Assembly (NCBI GenBank): GCA_001828445.1
Contig: MHYJ01000006.1
Coordinates: forward strand, 5,363 to 11,042
DNA from: Planctomycetes bacterium RBG_16_43_13
GTDB taxonomy: Bacteria > Planctomycetota > MHYJ01
Direction: 5' to 3'
DNA length: 5,680 nt
The notes below the pieces were generated by a model. The model did not search any database, was not told where the DNA came from, and worked only from the letters and a program-made list of their open reading frames with translations. Each line of letters opens with the position of its first letter. Positions within the stretch are counted from its first letter, which is position 1. The position numbers and the translations under genes were made by a program. Shown one piece after another: positions 4,562 to 5,680 of this stretch.

Positions 4562-5680
4562 ATGAATAACATAGACAGCATTAAATATTTCCTCCCAGAG
4601 ATAATACTCGTCGGCTTCATAGTCATCATTATTTTAGCTGACCTCCTGCCAAAGGTGAAAGCACTCTCGCTCGGGCTAATTGCACTTGGCGGGCTTGTAG
4701 CATCTGCTGTAGCGGTAGTTTTCCCGCCGAGCGGGGGCGTCCATTTTTCTACACCAGAACCCATCTTTCTCGGGATGCTCTCTTACGATAATTTCGCCCT
4801 GCTCTTCAAATTCGTCTTCCTCCTCGCAACTATTATCATAGTGCTGTTTTCGATACCGAGCAAGGTGGTGAGTGGTCAGCCCCAATTCCCCACTCCGCAC
4901 TCTCCACTCCGCACTCCCTCCCACCCCGGCGAATATTATACCCTCATCCTCTCCTGCACTTTCGGGATGATGTTGATGGCGTCTGCAAGCGACCTCCTGA
5001 TGATGTATTTAGCCCTCGAGTTCGTCTCTATCACAAGTTACATCCTCGCGGGCTACCTCCGCCACAATCGCAAGTCCGCAGAGGCGTCTCTAAAATATAT
5101 CATCTACGGAGCGGCGGCGAGCGGGATGATGCTCTACGGCATCTCGCTCCTCTATGGAGTTAGCGGCTCGACGAATGTCGTCCACATTGGGCAGGTGCTC
5201 TCATCGCGAGCGACAGAGATAAGCCCGCTCTACACGCTTATAACGAGTGTCCTCATAATGGCGGGCTTCGGGTATAAAATCGCAGCCGTCCCATTCCATA
5301 TGTGGTGTCCGGATGTTTATGAAGGCGCCCCGACGCCAATCACTGCGTTCTTCTCCGTCGGACCAAAGGCGGCAGGGTTTGCTATGCTCGCAAGATTTCT
5401 ATTAGGCGTATTTAAGGGAGGTGGCATTCCTCATTCCGAATCCCCCATTCCGCACTCTCCACTCTCCACTCCGCATTCATTTGAATGGCAACTCATCATA
5501 GCCCTCATAGCAGTCCTCACTATGGCAGTGGGAAATCTCTCCGCACTGAAACAGCAGAACTTGAAACGGCTGATGGCGTATTCGAGCATCTCACACGCAG
5601 GGTATCTGCTCCTCGCATTCACCGTATTCTCCGTCGGGAATGTGGCATCAATAATGTTTTATGTAATCGTATATCTCATA
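4562..5680 (+). CDS. nuoN: NADH-quinone oxidoreductase subunit N (complex I antiporter-like subunit), 3' end outside window
   Basis: From ATG at 4562, 373 codons stay open to the right edge; relatives have about 480-500. An in-frame TAG at 4544 and no other start codon fix this N-terminus, and FLPEIILVG near it is typical of NuoN. No clear Shine-Dalgarno sequence precedes it. The protein is a membrane-embedded proton-pumping subunit of complex I. Family features are E153 in YLALEFVSITSYIL, K178 in SLKYIIYGA, K239 in GYKIAAVPFHMWCPDVYEG, K269 in SVGPKAAG and NLKRLMAYSSISHAGY at 333-348. Two in-frame heptamer arrays insert Pro/His/Ser-rich loops at about residues 105-123 and 287-307, between predicted helices. 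Both arrays keep the frame and the flanking helices are well conserved, so the gene is probably functional. It is divergent from the transglutaminase-like gene rather than directly behind nuoM. Confidence 0.96.
   Translation, partial: MNNIDSIKYFLPEIILVGFIVIIILADLLPKVKALSLGLIALGGLVASAVAVVFPPSGGVHFSTPEPIFLGMLSYDNFALLFKFVFLLATIIIVLFSIPSKVVSGQPQFPTPHSPLRTPSHPGEYYTLILSCTFGMMLMASASDLLMMYLALEFVSITSYILAGYLRHNRKSAEASLKYIIYGAAASGMMLYGISLLYGVSGSTNVVHIGQVLSSRATEISPLYTLITSVLIMAGFGYKIAAVPFHMWCPDVYEGAPTPITAFFSVGPKAAGFAMLARFLLGVFKGGGIPHSESPIPHSPLSTPHSFEWQLIIALIAVLTMAVGNLSALKQQNLKRLMAYSSISHAGYLLLAFTVFSVGNVASIMFYVIVYLI
4881..4915. repeat. heptamer array inside nuoN, first
   Basis: Five units in register: CCCAATT, CCCCACT, CCGCACT, CTCCACT, CCGCACT, then a decayed CCCTCCC. 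Translated in the nuoN frame they give the PQFPTPHSPLRTP stretch at about residues 107-119, in the loop after the third hydrophobic segment. Confidence 0.8.
5429..5477. repeat. heptamer array inside nuoN, second
   Basis: Seven units in register: CCTCATT, CCGAATC, CCCCATT, CCGCACT, CTCCACT, CTCCACT, CCGCATT. In the nuoN frame they encode PHSESPIPHSPLSTPHS at residues 290-306. The reading phase relative to the repeat is the same as in the first array, so both yield PHSPL.TP. Confidence 0.8.

Noticed and set aside
4676..4924. Minus-strand frames opposite the nuoN heptamer arrays
   Set aside because: They are shadows of nuoN; the apparent SGE/RSGEL-type repeats are the complement of the heptamers.

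Overview
The window is bacterial. It carries two proton-pumping subunits of respiratory complex I (nuoM complete, nuoN cut by the right edge), interrupted and flanked by unrelated genes and by an unusually repeat-rich set of intergenic regions. Gene sequences alone do not fix the phylum. The mix of complex I, a polysaccharide-type methyltransferase and glycosyltransferase, a secreted transglutaminase-like protein and degenerate 7-bp tandem repeats suggests an environmental, probably uncultured, Gram-negative-type lineage; that is inference.

Layout. Minus strand, 1-601: 5' part of a CmoB/DUF1698-like SAM methyltransferase that runs off the left edge. Minus strand, 680-1054: the amino-terminal stub of a family-4-type glycosyltransferase, cut off just after its first conserved block. 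1055-1497: about 440 bp without a convincing gene, holding promoter-like repeats, a heptamer array, a hairpin and copies of a 12-bp motif. Plus strand, 1575-3149: nuoM, preceded by an imperfect duplication of its own start region. Minus strand, 3190-4377: secreted transglutaminase-like (KY-type) protein, convergent with nuoM. 4378-4561: divergent promoter region. Plus strand, 4562 to the edge: nuoN.

NuoM and NuoN are neighbouring antiporter-like subunits in the membrane arm of NADH:quinone oxidoreductase, and nuoL-nuoM-nuoN is the usual gene order. Here nuoL is not in the roughly 1.5 kb upstream of nuoM, and an antisense gene separates nuoM from nuoN, so the operon looks broken and each gene probably needs its own promoter.

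The most interesting signal is a repeated promoter element. Two copies (1205-1279 and 4450-4515) each hold a TTGACA-type promoter pointing left and a TTTACT-N17-TATTAT/TAGTAT promoter pointing right, with a conserved TGCGAT block exactly 8 bp from the leftward -35 box. A third, partial copy is at 1120-1165. The copies sit where genes diverge. Second in interest are degenerate 7-bp tandem repeats at four places, counting nuoN once; within nuoN they occur twice, are translated in frame and add similar Pro/His/Ser-rich loops.
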